The translations under genes were made by a program, and so were the position numbers. Positions 11,673 to 25,579 of a stretch of DNA of 64,000 bases are shown one piece after another. Each line of letters opens with the position of its first letter. Position 1 is the first letter of the stretch. This DNA is from Antitrichia curtipendula (taxonomy: Eukaryota > Streptophyta > Bryopsida > Hypnales > Leucodontaceae). The notes below the pieces were generated by a model that made no database searches, had not been told where the DNA came from, and was given only the letters and a program-made list of their open reading frames with translations. Location of the stretch: positions 4,792,696-4,856,695 of the forward strand of contig OX579638.1 of assembly GCA_951230915.1 (NCBI GenBank), given 5' to 3'.

Positions 11673-12121
11673 GAAATTGTTACAAACCACCTGACCATAG
11701 AGAGAGATCAATCTCCAAGAAGAGATTGTCTCCTCACCCCCAAGCTTCGTCTTATATCATCAAGACTATCTATAAAGACTATTAGTCCTTAATATAGACG
11801 AGGACTTCTTTTTTACTTTTAGCTTTCTATCCGTAGTTCTATCTAAAACCATCCACTAAAGTAAAGGTCCTAGTTATACTTCCCCAATCACATCTTATCT
11901 AAATCTCTTATCCATATCTTGATCTTCTAATTGGAGTTAACTAACTCCAAGTTCCATCTGTTTGTCTTTATCTAGGAGTTGTCTAACTCCAATGCACTAG
12001 TCATCTAAGTAGAGTTGTCAACTTCACTACATAAATTCATCATGTGTAGATATCTATCTCCAAGCAATCTTTGCTTATCCACTAGTGTACATTTCATCAT
12101 GAATTAGTTCATGATCCATGA
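11673..12121. other. Spacer, nothing recognised
   Basis: Mixed-composition DNA with repeated short blocks such as CTAACTCCAA and GAGTTGTC. No credible coding frame. Confidence 0.45.
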
Positions 12122-12252
12122 ATGCATTCATCCATCAAAGGTCATGGCACAATCATCATAAATTCTTTCATCTATCAATGCATTCATCCATCAAAGGTCA
12201 TGACACAATCATCATAAATTCTTTCATCTATCAATGCATTCATCCATCAAAG
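12122..12252. repeat. Tandem repeat, period 56 bp, about 2.3 copies
   Basis: Units begin at 12122, 12178 and 12234 with ATGCATTCATCCATCAAAGG and continue through CACAATCATCATAAATTC to TCATCTATCA. The first two units are nearly identical (GGCACA against GACACA), which implies a recent duplication. Confidence 0.9.
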
Positions 12253-15200
12253 GTTCGAAGGTTGTCACAAAGGTCATGACAAAAATAAAAATTTGAAATT
12301 ATTTTTCTAGATTTATATATATGTGAATAGCTTTGAATCATTCCATTCTGATTAATGAGATGAAAGTTATGAGTTTTAGTTTTGCGGGTAGTTATGGAAT
12401 CTCTACTCTAAAGTAAAATTTTAAGTCTTTTATTTAACTCAATTTTTTATATTTTTATTAAAAAAATAGAAAAAATAGGATGTAGATTGTTTATGACAAC
12501 ATTACGACCACTAGGATTGTCATTTTTCAATTCCATAACTAAATTCTTTACAATTTAGTATTTTAAATCAAACTCTAGATCTTTTTATTTACAATTTTTT
12601 TCAAGCATGAATATGAAACATTTTGTGTTTGAAATTTTTTATATGTATTTCCAACTTATTTCTTGAACATATTATGGAGAGTAACAAGTTGTAGGATCTA
12701 CACATTTTTGTGTAAAAAGTTTGAAAGATTAATTCTAACCATTTGGGAAGAGTTGAAAATACTTTTTTTGAAATTCAAGCAATTCAATCTTGCAATTGGT
12801 AAGGATTCTTAATCTAAAATTTTAGAAGAGTGTACTCTTACAAGTTAACTAAAGTATCCTATGGTTGGATTTGTTAATGAATAAATATAAATGAAGATTT
12901 TAGCCTTGCTTTGGGTTTAGGGTTTGTGAAGTAGTTTTGGGCCTAAAAACATCAAATATCTTTAGGAATTAATAAGACTCCTTTTAATTCTATAACTAAT
13001 TAGGAGTATATTTTTATTATTCTTCAAATAATTTTTGATATTTAAGAATGTAACTACATTTTGGATTGAGAATTTAGAATTTGAGATCATTGTACCCCAA
13101 ATAAAACTAGAGGGGAGTACAAGCAATATAGGATTTTCTACTCTTGTTACTTTACAGCTACTACAAAATTAAAGAAAAAGCTCATAGCAATCTTAAAATT
13201 TTATATGTATTTGTTTTGAAATTATTTCCAAGTAGTCAAGGACTCAAGGTGCATACAAGATTTGATAAATGACATTAATACAAATTCATGTCCAAAATTG
13301 TAAGAAAATATATTATGTTTATGTTAAACAATTTTCTCATACTACATGTATTGAAAGCATATAAAGAGTATGGAATAGTTTAGAAAAAGAGGAAGCATAA
13401 CCAAAAATATTAAGATGTGAGCCTAGAAATGCGACCTGATGAGCCTTTGGCTTTAAGCCTAGATAAAGTGAGCTTAAAGCTTAATTTATAAAAATGGAGA
13501 TTTTGAAGTTTATTCCAAACAAATTGAATAAATGTTATTAATTTTAGTGAAGTATGTGGCCTTTGACTATGGAAAATATCAAAAATCCTATACCTATGAA
13601 AGTTAGTTTAGTCACACTTAATTTGAAAAATACAACAAAGTCTTAAAGGAAATTATTCAAACATACCAAAGATTATTTCAACAAACGTTTATCAAATCAT
13701 GCTGACCATTTTACAAATTTATTTTAGATTTCAAGGACTTTGTATTCATTAATAAGTATAGAAGTATAGAACCGCACCATTCTTGGTCTTACAAAATCAA
13801 TCCTCAACTATGTGTATCATACTACTGATTTCCAAGATATATTGTTAAAAGCAAATTTAGTTATAAAAACACGTTCTAAGAAAAATGATAAGGGCGCCAA
13901 CAATGTTGGAATTACAACCCTTTCTAATTATTCACTTTAAAAATGCCACTTTGAAAATTATACACTTTAATAATCCCTAAAGAGGAACAACTTCACTTCA
14001 TTGAAATTGATGTAGGAGGCATAAATGAAATTATCTTCATCCAAATTCATCTTGCACATAAATACTTGAAAAAGGTAATATATGCTTGAAATTCACATAC
14101 TATAATTGACCACCAATTGTAGCCACAATTATATCAACAAAACTAGGGAAGAAACATTTAGTTGATATACTAATAGAAATGTGGTACACATTAATGAACA
14201 AATGTGTTTCTAATGAATTTTGAACAAATGTGTTTTCTAATTTCCAAATACATTGTGACTCCAAGATTTGAAAATGGAAGCATGTAATACTTACAACGCT
14301 TTCCTTCACATTTCGAGTGCTCTCCTACTTGTTTCGATGTTCAATTGAACCATGAGAACAAGAAGTTTAAAACAAATTACAACAAGTTTAGAGATCTAAA
14401 TGCATCTATAGGATCAAATTCATTTATTTGTGAATCCATACATAGTCACTTGGAAGGAGGTATGTACAAAAAATCAAAGTTGCTAGAGGCATCTTCATGT
14501 TTCCAAAATTTAGATTTTTATAGTTTTACATTTTTAATTATAAATAAATTTTCTAATATGATTCTACTATTCAATTTCTTTTGTTAAGGGTAAATAATGA
14601 TATCTTTGATATTCCCATTCTTCAATAGATAGTGTAAAATTGTAAAATATAATTTTAGACATTTATAAAATATAGCTCTAAGAAAACATTTTTGTTTGTG
14701 TAAATAATTTAAATTACCTTCTTTTTATTATGGATATTTTTCTTTTCCTTTTTGTATAAAATGTACAAAAAAAAATGAATTCATTTATTATAGAATTTTT
14801 TTTCTTTCTATATTTTATTGACTTTGAGAGGTTATAATATAATTTGGAAGAACCAAAAGCTTCTATTTCACTTTTCAATGTAGATTCATAAGATGAATTG
14901 GAAGCTTAGACATTTCTTGTAACAACTATGACAACCACAATATCTACTTGTGGATGTCTATCCCTATTTACTATTGTTGCACAATTAGATTTGTTTAATG
15001 CGTTCACCTTTAAAATGATGCATTCTACATTACCTTCTACTTGCATGATGCTACCATTGATTGTAGCACACTTTTCACACATTCAAACAATTTCATTGTT
15101 ATTGTTTTTTAAAGTTGCAATAATCAACTATTAGCTTCCAAATTGAACTTTTTGTTTTTTGCGAGAGCACTTTGGGTTAAAGATGTATTTGGTGTTGTAG

Positions 15201-15400
15201 GATAAGAAAGATGGTCTTTCTCCACTCATCAATTGAATCATTCTCATCACATTATATGCAAATTTCTTGTGGCAAAGTGTAATAGTGAAAGTAAATAGTG
15301 AGTTTTGATCTAAGCCGTATGAACAAAGTATGGTTTTATAGTGGTTTTCCTTCCATTTGAAGGGTTCTTTGAATTGAAGGGTTCTTTGTATCAGTTAATG
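12253..15400. other. AT-rich spacer
   Basis: Long AT-rich stretch with short low-complexity frames only. The block around 12300-12560 resembles 21780-22030 (shared ATATATATGTG...AGCTTT, GATCATTCC-like, TTTATTTAACTCAATTTTTA and GGATGTAG...TTATGACAACATT blocks). This indicates a further dispersed repeat whose limits I could not set. Confidence 0.45.
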
Positions 15401-16624
15401 TAGATGATTTTAGATAACCATGTCAATCATTCCTCATTACAAATTTGACTCATTTCTTTCCATCTTGTTCCTTCAGCCAAATTGGGGCCTTTGGTTTAAG
15501 AGGATGCACTGCACAACAAGGCGTTCTATTCCGTCTATAATTTCATGGCAACCTCAATAATGATACAGGCATTGCTTGCATACAAAAAGTTTTGAATTCA
15601 AGGCATATACTCTCACCATAAACCATCGCCAAGAAATGCACCGTTCATTTTCCAGGTAGATTATTTTCTATAATCCCTTGCTAGCAGAAATAACCATCAT
15701 TTGATAATGGGTTTCTCATCTGCCCTAACAGATGATTAGCACAACATTTGCCCAATTGTCATTCATTTTTGCATTTCCCATCGGTGGTTGACATGAGGCA
15801 AGCCCCTCTCATCGAAATTTATGGAAGAAAAAATGGCCCTGCTCGTCAAGCTCCGTCCCCGTGGTCAACCCACTTTTTTGCCATAAATCCCTCTTCAGCG
15901 AGGATTGCCCTATGATTCACAACTGGGCACAGACCTCCCGACCTATAATTTTCATTGACCACGCTGGAAGAGTGGTGGCCGTTGCTGCAAATCATTTTTA
16001 TTTGGTTGAAAATCTGCCGTATGAACAGCCCAGAGCAGTTCTCAAGTTTCGTGTTCCCATACTGGTATTCTCTTTCAGTGAAAAGTGCTGGATCCGTGAA
16101 GAAAATCTTAAATGTGGAATTTGGCTGGAGCAGTTCTGTTCGGTTTGTATCCCTCCTTCGTCAGACCAGGGTTTAAGTTTCATTAACTCAGCACGATTGG
16201 CAGTATTCTGGTGACAGTGTGGCCTGGAAAATGAGTGGGACCTTTGATTGTTTTTCCCAATTTTCACGGTGTGCCTCTAAAGCAGAGACGACAGGATGCC
16301 GAGGAAATCACGCCCCTTCTGAAAAAGATATCAGCAAACAGAAAAAGCAGTGGCGACACGATGCCTATGACTAACAATTCTGAATGATGTTGAGGCAGAA
16401 ATTTTCTAAGGTGCGCAAATGGGAATGTATCCGGGTTCAGAATGTATTCGAGGACAGTGCTACCCTAAGGTTTTACTTTACACTAACTACAGAAACAAGT
16501 TCAGCAGGGCCTAGCTCCAATAGCGAACGAAAGTGGAGCAGCGTCTGCAAATACCCACCAAAACTTTAATCGATGTCCTTCGAACTGAGAACTGTTAATT
16601 CACAGTTACATTGAGCAAAGTAGA
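15401..16624. other. GC-richer 3' flank of the NUF2 gene
   Basis: Single-copy-looking DNA with an open frame at 15861-16214 (+) and its shadows. The frame has no recognised domain and no clear splice partners. It may be downstream UTR/intergenic sequence of NUF2 (transcribed leftwards) or an unrecognised gene. Confidence 0.35.
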
Positions 16625-19600
16625 TCATTCACGCAGCAGGCAGTCGGATCTCATCTTGTCACAGAAGTAGAAGAATATAAAAGCATGTGACTCATACACA
16701 ATCTAATGAAGGGCTGGCAAATCACTCCAGAACTCAAATTAGACTCTGTAGATGCTTTCTGAACTTTCTTAAAGAATTGAAGCGACGGAAGCAGACATAC
16801 CTCTTTCTTGATTTTCTGAACAGCTGCCTCACCTCGGGCAATGGTGCTATCTCTTTTCCTGTGCATGACCTCCGTCTTCAATCTTATTTCTTTCACCTGT
16901 CACAGAGGTTGAATGAGATCTTAAGTGACGTTGAGAAAAAATGCAAACTACTAGAACTTAGGGTCTGGAGGCCAAGAAAAACATGTACGGAGTATTTAAG
17001 TTGATGATTGAGAGAAATCTCATACGCTAGGTTTAAAATCAGGAACAAAATACCGAGTCGCAATTCAAACTCCAGAAGCTAACATTGGCATATACAGTCA
17101 GCTGTCACTTTATACCCAACTATCGTGGAGGTCAACTTCGTAAATTGAACGATCAGTCATAAAAGGATCCCAGCATATTCACTTCCTGATTATTTGCGTT
17201 GATAAGCAAGCTCTATAATGAATAGAATCACTTTCCTATTCAAATGTATCCACATTAAAGTACCTGTTCTTCAGCTTTTAGAATAGCAGCACCACGTTCA
17301 TCTATACGAGCAAGCAGTGGTAAACAACTGGCTTTGGTTTCATTAAGCTCTCTTTGGGCCTCCTGCAGTTTTTTAGGTCCCTGCTGCTCCAATTTTTCCG
17401 TAAGGTCTAGCCAATGTTGCTCTGCATCAGTGTGCATTTAAAACCACCACATAAGAGAGAACACAATGCACAACGAAATGCAGTCAAACTGACAAATTGA
17501 CGTTAGCCATATCACAACAATGAGTAAAGCAGTTACTAGTAATATAACACACTCATAGCTCTAAGCTAATGCAACGGCAAAGTCATACCTTGAAACTTCA
17601 ACTGAGACAGCTCCGTATCCAGAGATTCAATTTCTTCTTCAATCGATTTGACTTGGGCTTTCAGTGCCTTTTTCTCCTTCACTGTGGCTTTCTGCTTAAT
17701 CCACTGCAAAACTAGAGTTTTCCAACCTTAAGAACTGTAATACAGGATACATGTGGGAGATTATCACCTTGAACTTGAAATGAACTCAAAAAGTATATGA
17801 AAATGTATTTGGACCGGAAAGAAAGCATCACGAAAGGATTGAATGTAGGCTCAAAGCGACATGAGGACGCACCAGTTTCTCAAGCTCATCTAACATTCCG
17901 AGAAATTTCTTCAGCTTCTTTTCAACCTGCGTGAGCGCTCAAAACAGTGTCAGTCAGACTGTTTAGGAGATATACAGCTATAATTATTGGTCATGAAAAA
18001 TGAGGAGGGGAGATTTACTTTATTGTAGGCTTCAAGTTTGTCCTTCCAGCAATTAAGCAACTGCTGAGCCTCTTCAGCTGAAGCTTTAGAGCTTATCAAG
18101 GCGATTTTTTTTTCTGCCAGTGATCTCTGCACGATAATAAGCCCAACGGGTTAATGGTCATTACGACATATGGTCTACCCGAATCCTGCCTCTGAAAATA
18201 TCATAGTTTGTCCAATCTGCAATGTAGAAAGCCTGCAATATAGAAATCCTAGGAATTGGGCAATACACTAAGCTCATTCTGGCTATGTGAGTTACTCCAG
18301 TTTGGACAATAAGCAGACTCTTTCCTCATGACAATGAGCGGATTCAAGTGGTAATACCTGTAACTTTTGTGGAGACTGAACAATTTGCATCTTCAATCTA
18401 TCTCGTTCCTCCTTCAGCTGGATTAATGAAAACTTCTCCGCTGATATCTGAAATATCAAGAGTAAAAGACAGTTACGGTTTTTATTGATTGAAAAAAACA
18501 AGTACTTGCATGCATAGGCAATGTCGGAGAGCATTTGCTATATATCTGTAAGCAGAGGTAGATGGTCCAAGCACAAAATTTAAAAGTTCGGAATTAACGG
18601 CTAGCCTAGATGGTTATTATAATATTAAGTACATAACCCACTTAAAGCTGTAAACCACGAGCAAAAACTGGTAACAACAGAGCGGTGGCTAACATACAAA
18701 CTGAGCTCGATTTGACGAGAGATGGCAGAGAGCTCGATTTTACAATGCCTCTACCCTATGTTAAAATCTCGGGTAATCGGAGATATTAAGATGAAGCGAA
18801 ATCAGCAGAGAGCTTTTAGAGTAAGCGATCAATGCAGTCTAGAGAAGCAGAGGTTGAAGAATACTACTTTGATGCAGAGGATTTAGCCATACCTCCTCTG
18901 CAACTGCTTGGCCTGCTTGTTTCAAAGCACGAATATCAGAATTTAGAGCTCCATGCTGTTTGTTAAGAACTTGAATCTCCTGGTTCAATTCTTTTGTCTC
19001 GGCTTCTAGGACTTGCACTGCTGGCTGCTGTGCGCGTCTATCTGCCTCTATAGCTTCGATCTCAGAATTTAGCTGCATCAGCACCAACATTTACCAACGA
19101 TGACTAACCATCAAAAAGTTCATAAAAACTGTAAACTATAAAGAACTAAATCCTCCCCCTGTTGCTCCTTGACTGGACTGGACAACTATGAAGCTTACAC
19201 TACCTGCACACAAATTCTTCAGCGTTAGAAAGGAAAACCTAAGTATGACAAGCAGGTCAGTAGCAATTTCTGGTAATTCTTTCATTGTGAGATACATTTG
19301 GTTTGTAAAACTGTGGTGCCCAGGCAAACTCTGGCTAAATCGTAGAAATTCTGGCGCGCATGGAATTGATCGATATGCACGTGGCGAGGACAGGAGGTGT
19401 TAATGTACCGTAGCTAGACGTTCCACAGATTGCTGATAAAGGGAGCATACTCGCTCTCTTTCCTCCAGTACACCCTCTAAATCTCTATCACGTCCCTGCC
19501 TGCACATATATATCTTGCTTAGATAGAGCTCCAATACTTTGAGCACCTTTCAACGCTTCGAGCAGGTGATACACGGTAAGCTCTTGAAGAGCAGAATGTG

Positions 19601-20707
19601 AAAGCAAAGTCCGGCATCACTTGCTTCCAAATGCAAGTAGGTATTCAAAAACTGCAGCTAAGTAGTAAGTCATCAAATCATATCACGTTGATTTCAGTCA
19701 TACACTGAATTGAATATCGACAGTGAGTTTAAATTCAGGCACGATTTTGTTCCAATAAAGAGGAACTCAAATTTAGATATTTGAAAATAGAGAGAACAGT
19801 GAATGTTCAAGAGCATGAAGCAGGGAACAAGAGCGTGAAGCAGGGAACTCACTTGAATTTTAGTAAGTTGATGATAGCACTCAGGTTGGTGATGGTGCGC
19901 ACGCTGTCAGGCTTGAAGATGTCCATTGTTGAAAAGTCGGCTACTCCAGTGACTGCCATTAGTTTAGAGATGGCACGAATAGACGCCAAAATCCCAATAG
20001 ATTCTTCGTAAAGCTCAGGGTAATCTAATTTGTCCATGGCATGAAATGCTGGTTGAAGCAGCTCGTCCCTGTTTCTTGAAAGTTCCATGATATCAGACTT
20101 CCGAATACATCTCCGCAAATGTTCAGGGTACTTTTTAATGAAGATAATTTGAAATGCTACCTACTACCACCGTTAGTTAGTTTTTTTCTCAGTCAGATTT
20201 TGCACGGCGAACTTTGAGAATAGCAGAAGTCAGTCACATACACGAGGCTGCATTCCTAAATTCTCGTCTCGGACAGAGACGTAAGATATACTTGAAGTTC
20301 AATAGTAACGCTAAATGCTCAAACGGCATACTGAACTTGAATAGATATTGAGCAACACCTCATCGCCTAAACATAACTCAAAGCAACAACGACTTAATTT
20401 CGATAAGTGATGTAACATTGAACATGCGCAGCCGGTAATGGAGCTTAGACAGACATTGAGTTACTCCTCATCGCCTAAGCATTTGGTGAAATCATAGCTG
20501 TCGAAAGTAGAAAAACGGAGAGCGGAGGAAATGCAGTACGCACCGTGTCTTTCCCATGGTTTTCAGCGCCAGATTCTCGTAAACGGGCCATATAGCTTCC
20601 GTGGTAGGCTTCACCAAATGCTGCTCCTCCAATACGATGTTCGCGTCGGCCAGAAGATAGGAGAGAATCTCAGGCGTCTCGAGGATGGGATACGAAAATG
20701 GATGCAT
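16625..20707 (-). CDS. NUF2: Kinetochore protein NUF2 (NDC80 complex), 11 exons
   Basis: NUF2 pairs with NDC80/HEC1 in the outer kinetochore complex that binds spindle microtubules. Exons read on the minus strand: 20707-20544, 20110-19853, 19499-19409, 19072-18893, 18447-18358, 18126-18019, 17926-17873, 17703-17589, 17421-17264, 16896-16801 and probably 16654-16625. All reading phases join, giving 447 aa, within the usual 440-460. The start MHPFSYPIL with ILSYLLADANIV is the typical NUF2 N-terminus. Residues 1 to about 140 form the calponin-homology-like head, ending at RTITNLSAIINLLKFK (equivalent of the SA-IN--K motif). The rest is Glu/Lys/Gln-rich coiled coil (for example EAETKELNQEIQVLNKQ, VEKKLKKFLGMLDELEKL). 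Exon 2 uses a GAG acceptor. The 30-nt last exon (MRSDCLLRE, stop) is the least certain piece. Introns are short and carry no repeats. Confidence 0.9.
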
Positions 20708-21120
20708 TTTGGCGAAATGGCAAAAGCGTAACAACCTCAATCCAGTCGATTCCTGGCTCTTCAAGGACCTTGCTAGAGGAATGAAACGAGAACGATCGTG
20801 CACAAGAAATCAGAACAAAATCGAATCAGCTAGGGTTAGGAGCTCTGTGGCCATGGCGATCGTCTTCACGCAGAGCCGCGCGAGGAACAGAGGGAAACTG
20901 GCAAATTCAAATTTGCGAAAACCGAGCGAGATTCGCGAGAGAGCCCAATGACTCTGCCCTCAAAAAGTGCCTGACTGCCCGTTTGAGAATTTGCAGCATT
21001 CAAACATTTGAAGGCACTTGGGCAGGGTCCGTTCAGGGGAAAGTGCTTGGATGGCGTGCGTATACCGGTACAGTATTGGTTTAAAGCACTACTGTAACAT
21101 TCTACATTCATCCATGTTTG
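20708..21120. promoter_or_regulatory. Probable promoter and 5' UTR of NUF2
   Basis: GC-rich, non-repetitive DNA upstream of the NUF2 ATG at 20707, ending where AT-rich sequence resumes near 21110. The minus-strand frame stays open above the ATG for 32 codons, but the NUF2 family start fits the ATG at 20707. No specific promoter element is claimed. Confidence 0.4.
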
Positions 21121-22424
21121 GGATGAAAATCCGCTATTTGTTATAATTATGAACTTGTTTCATTGAAATTTGATAATTTCACCAACAGCTTCAAGAAATA
21201 TTAAATTTTCCATACGATAAGCAAAACACACAATTCAATTAGTGTAAGAGTTTGAAAAGTACAACCCCCTCACACTAATTTGGATGAAAGTTGGGTGAAT
21301 GTGGTCTAATTAGTGTGAACATGTGGATGGATTTTAAATGAAAATTGGGTGAAAGTTGGATGATAATTATACTACTTGAGATTTTTTTTAAATAGTGTAA
21401 ACCACATTATATTGATTTTGTCTCATGTATTGTGAGTTTTCATAGAAGAGTGCTTTGCAAATTTGTATAATATCTAAACAATGTAAATTAGTGTTGCTCA
21501 TGTAGGCTGCTTTAGTTGAAGTAATTTGTGTGCTATTTAACCCTAAAGGACTAGCATGCATTTTTTGGCAACATATAAATTTTAGGTAGGTACTTGTGAC
21601 TGGAGATTTGCATATTGTAGGCTGAAATTTTAATAGAAGGTGGAAACAAGGAATATCTTTCATGTACACTAAATTTCATGATATTTGGAAATATGAAACA
21701 AAAATTATGACCTAATATGTTTTGTTTTTTTAATGTAAATGGACAATTTGGGCAAATTTAAAAAGTCACTTTTTTCATAAACAAATATTTGAAATTGATT
21801 TTCTAAAATTATATATATGTGGAAAGCTTTTAATCATCCATTTTGATCAATAAGTCAAAAGTTATGAGGAATTTTAGTTTGTGGACAGTTGTAGATTCTT
21901 TACCCTAAAATAAACTTTGAAGTCCTTTATTTTACTCAATTTTCAATATTCCTAGAAAAAAATAAAATCAGAGGATGTAGTATGTTTATTACAACATTTC
22001 AACCATTGGGATTGACATTTTTGGATTCTATAACAAAATTCTTAACAATTTTGTATTTTGAATCATTTTCTACTTCTTTCTACTTACTATTTTTTTCCTA
22101 TATGTTGTACAATTCCAAATGATTTGAAAATTTTCAAGCATGTAGCCAACTTGCCTTGAAGAATGAATCCAAAGAAGCACCAACAACATAGACATTTTTT
22201 TATACAAATGTGACCTTATGAAGTGCAGCTGCATGGGTTTTTGTAAGGCCCAAAAAGGGATTTTGTTACTTCAAACCATTTTTTTTGGGGGGGGGGAGGG
22301 GGCTTATAAGGCCCAAATGCCCCCCCAAAATGGGCAACCTCAATCGTATAGAAAAAAAATGGGTTAAAATTTGGAAAAAAATCCAAACTGCCAATAGAGC
22401 ACTTTTCTTGCAATCACCAGCTCC
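21121..22424. other. AT-rich spacer with remnant repeats
   Basis: It contains an isolated TTAA-family end (TTAACCCTAAAGGACTAG near 21538) whose partner end was not found. It also has sequence similar to 12300-12560, and a G10-type run with GGGCTTATAAGGCCC near 22290-22320. No credible gene. Confidence 0.5.
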
Positions 22425-22705
22425 ATGAGAGTCACTTTCATTCAACAAGTTGAGGCTAGTCACTTGCAATTGATTGCAACACTGGCTACGGCGATTGTGC
22501 TAGTTCTCTCCCAATTTCTGTTTCCACAGCAGTGTGAGATGCCAGAGCACTCATTGTCGTCATCCATTGTGTTGCCCAGTTGCTTGCAAGTGCCAACATT
22601 TCCGTTGCCTACTTGCTCACAGAGGATGTTGCGCGGAGGCCAAATGAAAATCAGGGTTCTCGTGACTTGTGCCTTTGTTGCCACAATTGTGAAAATTCAA
22701 CTGCT

Positions 22706-22976
22706 AAATCTCGTTCACTGCACTTCCTAGCAATGCTTGATCAATTGTGTGCAAATTTTGAACAATGCTAAGTTACTTCAATGCATCATTGGTTTGCCTT
22801 GATTCCAATTATGTTTCCTTTAATCCAATGGCTTGGCTAGACGTTGTCATTCAATTGCGCTGTTTTCCTTAATTGTGCACTTTGATTTTTGTTTGAGTTT
22901 ATGCAATTACAGGATGGAGGGCGAGCACCATTCTGGAGGTTTGTTTAGGGTTTAGGAAATGCAGTGAACGAGATTT
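22706..22976. repeat. Inverted repeat, 23 bp arms
   Basis: The arm at 22706-22728 (AAATCTCGTTCACTGCACTT plus CCT) is the reverse complement of 22954-22976 with one mismatch. The interior is about 225 bp. It lies upstream of the hAT pseudogene and could mark a small TIR element; no target duplication was seen. Confidence 0.6.
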
Positions 22977-24639
22977 TTTGCACTCCCGCAACGTTGACAA
23001 TGGTGACGCTTTGGGGATCACGGAAAGCATATTTATAAACCATGACAACATTACTCCAAACATTGATGCCCTTGATTGGAACGCTATATGCGCAACGTTG
23101 TTGTGTCTGTGGATGCAAGCTTAGAAGTAGCGTCGAAAAACTTTGAATCTTATTTGGTCCTTTTGTGTGCGCCCCCAGGGACAGTGCTACTTTCCAGCGA
23201 TGATTCCAGTGCCTAGACTTTGGCCGCAAAAACGGACTTTCCGTGTCCCCTTTAAGAGCAAGGAATTGTCTGGTAATGGAGACTTTCGGATTCCTCCGCC
23301 CCCCAAACGTATTAACAAAAATTACAATCTGACATAAAAATTCCAAATGGAATGGTCAACAAAGTGTCCTTAGACGGAGATGGTTTTAGCAAATGACGGT
23401 GTCCTCCATATGATTTGTTGTCGTGTTTGTACTAACATGGGCAAGAAACCTTACTTGATGGGACCCAATCTGTATGCGCTACAAGCACACGAAAAACAAG
23501 CAAAGGACAAAAAATATTTGTTATTGTATGCATGCTGCGGCCCACCTCTGTCTAGGAGTAGGTGAACTTCAACAATGGTATGGAGTCCCACAAGAAATGC
23601 ATCCAACTATCCACATTATTCCAAATTTTGAGTGGTGGTAGGCTAATGACCGAATTTACTTCATGCTTTTTCCTCTATGAATTGCTTTGCGTGCTTGACA
23701 TGCCTAAAATACACTAGACTAAGGGTATTGGGTGGATCATAGCTTCTCAGATGTGGTCAATTGTCCAAGAGAAAATGAAGTCTATAATTTTGTCTGCCCA
23801 ATACATTGCCCTTACTACTGATGAGGCTACTAATGTAGACAATAGGAGCTACATTGTTGTGCACTATTACGTTGTCCAAAACTAGATTTGGGTTCCAATG
23901 CTCATTCTCTTGCACAAATTAGAGACTGATGGAGCTTCAGCTGACAACCTCACTTCTTTGATCGTGTTTCTGTCGAGTGTGAAAGTTGGAATGACCGTAG
24001 AAGCAATTTCCACAAAACTCATTTGCTTTGGGGCTGATGGTGTGGCCGCCTTCTAAGGTCACACAACTGGAGTGACCAAGCAAATCCAGAGTAACTACGA
24101 TCCTTTTTTGCAGAGCGTCTATTGCATGGCACACAAATGTAACTTGGCATTTAAAACTTTGTCCTCTTTAGACATCATATCTGTCATAGAAGACTTGCTA
24201 AACGTTTGTTACAAGTATTTTGCTCAAAGCCCCAAGAATTTCGGTTGAATTCCATACCTTAGCATTAATAATGGAAACAAAAGGGCTAAAACTCTTGAAA
24301 AATGTTTCCACTTGGTGGATTTTATTGATTGATCCTTTGAGGTGTCCCCTCAGCAAGTACCAATCGATTGTGGCAAAGTTCAACGTCAACGCCACCAATA
24401 CTAAAGAATCAATAACTTTTGACCAAATGATCTGCTGACGCTTGCTTTTCACTATCTGTCATTGAATTGCAGTTCAGTTTTCCTACACTATTAGTTTCTG
24501 CTTAAGGATTGTTGTTAATTGATCGTTGTGGCACTTCTTTATTGGCTAAGTGGATGATTATTCTTGTGTTGTTTATGTTGTCCAGAAATGTACGAGGTTC
24601 AAAGCCCAAGGCATCTTGGCAAAGCTTGTTGACCTGTAT

Positions 24640-24960
24640 CATTACAAAAAATATGAGGCCTCAACAATGCCGTGAGTGCTGATTTTCGGGACCCGCGGGT
24701 GATATAACGGGAAAAAAAAAAAAAAAAAAAAATCTTTTTTTTTTTGAAAAAAAATAACTTTTTTTTTTTTTTTTTTTTCCCGAAAAAAAAAATTGAAAAG
24801 TGACGTCACGCTGATGTGGCGCTGACGTCAGCGCTGGCGTGGAACTTCGACCACGTCAGAATTTCAGTTTCTGAATTTTTTTTTTTGAAAAAAAACTCCG
24901 TAGTATCACTACGGGGTCCAGGCTTAACGGCCTTCCGGAGGCCTCATATTTTTTGTAATG
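24640..24960. mobile_element. TIR element (MITE-like), 321 bp, inside the hAT pseudogene
   Basis: The 23-bp termini at 24640-24662 (starting CATTACAAAAAATATGAGG) and 24938-24960 are perfect reverse complements. The interior has poly-A/poly-T tracts and a GC-rich core with TGACGTCA and GCTGACGTCAGC palindromes. Homology to the transposase stops before it and resumes after it. No clear target-site duplication is visible (flanks CTGTAT and GTAGTT), so the superfamily is open. Confidence 0.75.
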
Positions 24961-25579
24961 GTAGTTTTCAACATGGCTTGTCTTTTGCCTTTGTTGGAGA
25001 GCATCGACAATCTTGTTGTGTTTACTCAAAAGCGTGATGTATTAGTGTATGATTTTGTGGCAACTTGGCAAGTGTGTCAAGGGCAACTCTTCAAATTGTA
25101 AGTAGATAGAGAACAAGCATTTGTGATAGAAGATTTTTGGTCCTTCAAACAACTTTTGCAATGCTCACATGAGCAAGTCCACTTGAAATGGGTGCCCATG
25201 TCAATAGATCTGAACACTGCCGAGCAGACATTGCACTTGGCCTTTGCTACGGGTGATGACACTGTGTTTGCCAAGCATGAGGGTCACTTTGTTATCTAGG
25301 AATTATTAAAAAAAATCGTTGGAGCCGTGAAAGCAAAGTGCAAAGGTTCATATTTCTCCTGTCTTTATAGTTGTCTTGCACTTGAGTTTCTTGTCTGTTT
25401 GGATGAAGATGCAAAGATAATGTGATTCATTTTCTTCTTTTTCAGTGCCAATTGTTGTAGTGGTCTCCTGGCCAACCTTGGCAAGTATATAAGTTAAGGT
25501 AAGCGGGTAAGGTGTGTAGTTTTGATAGGCTTGTAAGGTATTTGCTTTTCGTTTTTTCTTTGAATTATAATTTCCACTG

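Noticed and set aside
15861..16214. Plus-strand frame of 117 codons downstream of NUF2
   Set aside because: No recognisable domain, no splice partners, and competing frames on both strands; left as flank.
22216..22413. Minus-strand frame with a polyproline run
   Set aside because: It is a translation of a G-run/C-run low-complexity stretch.
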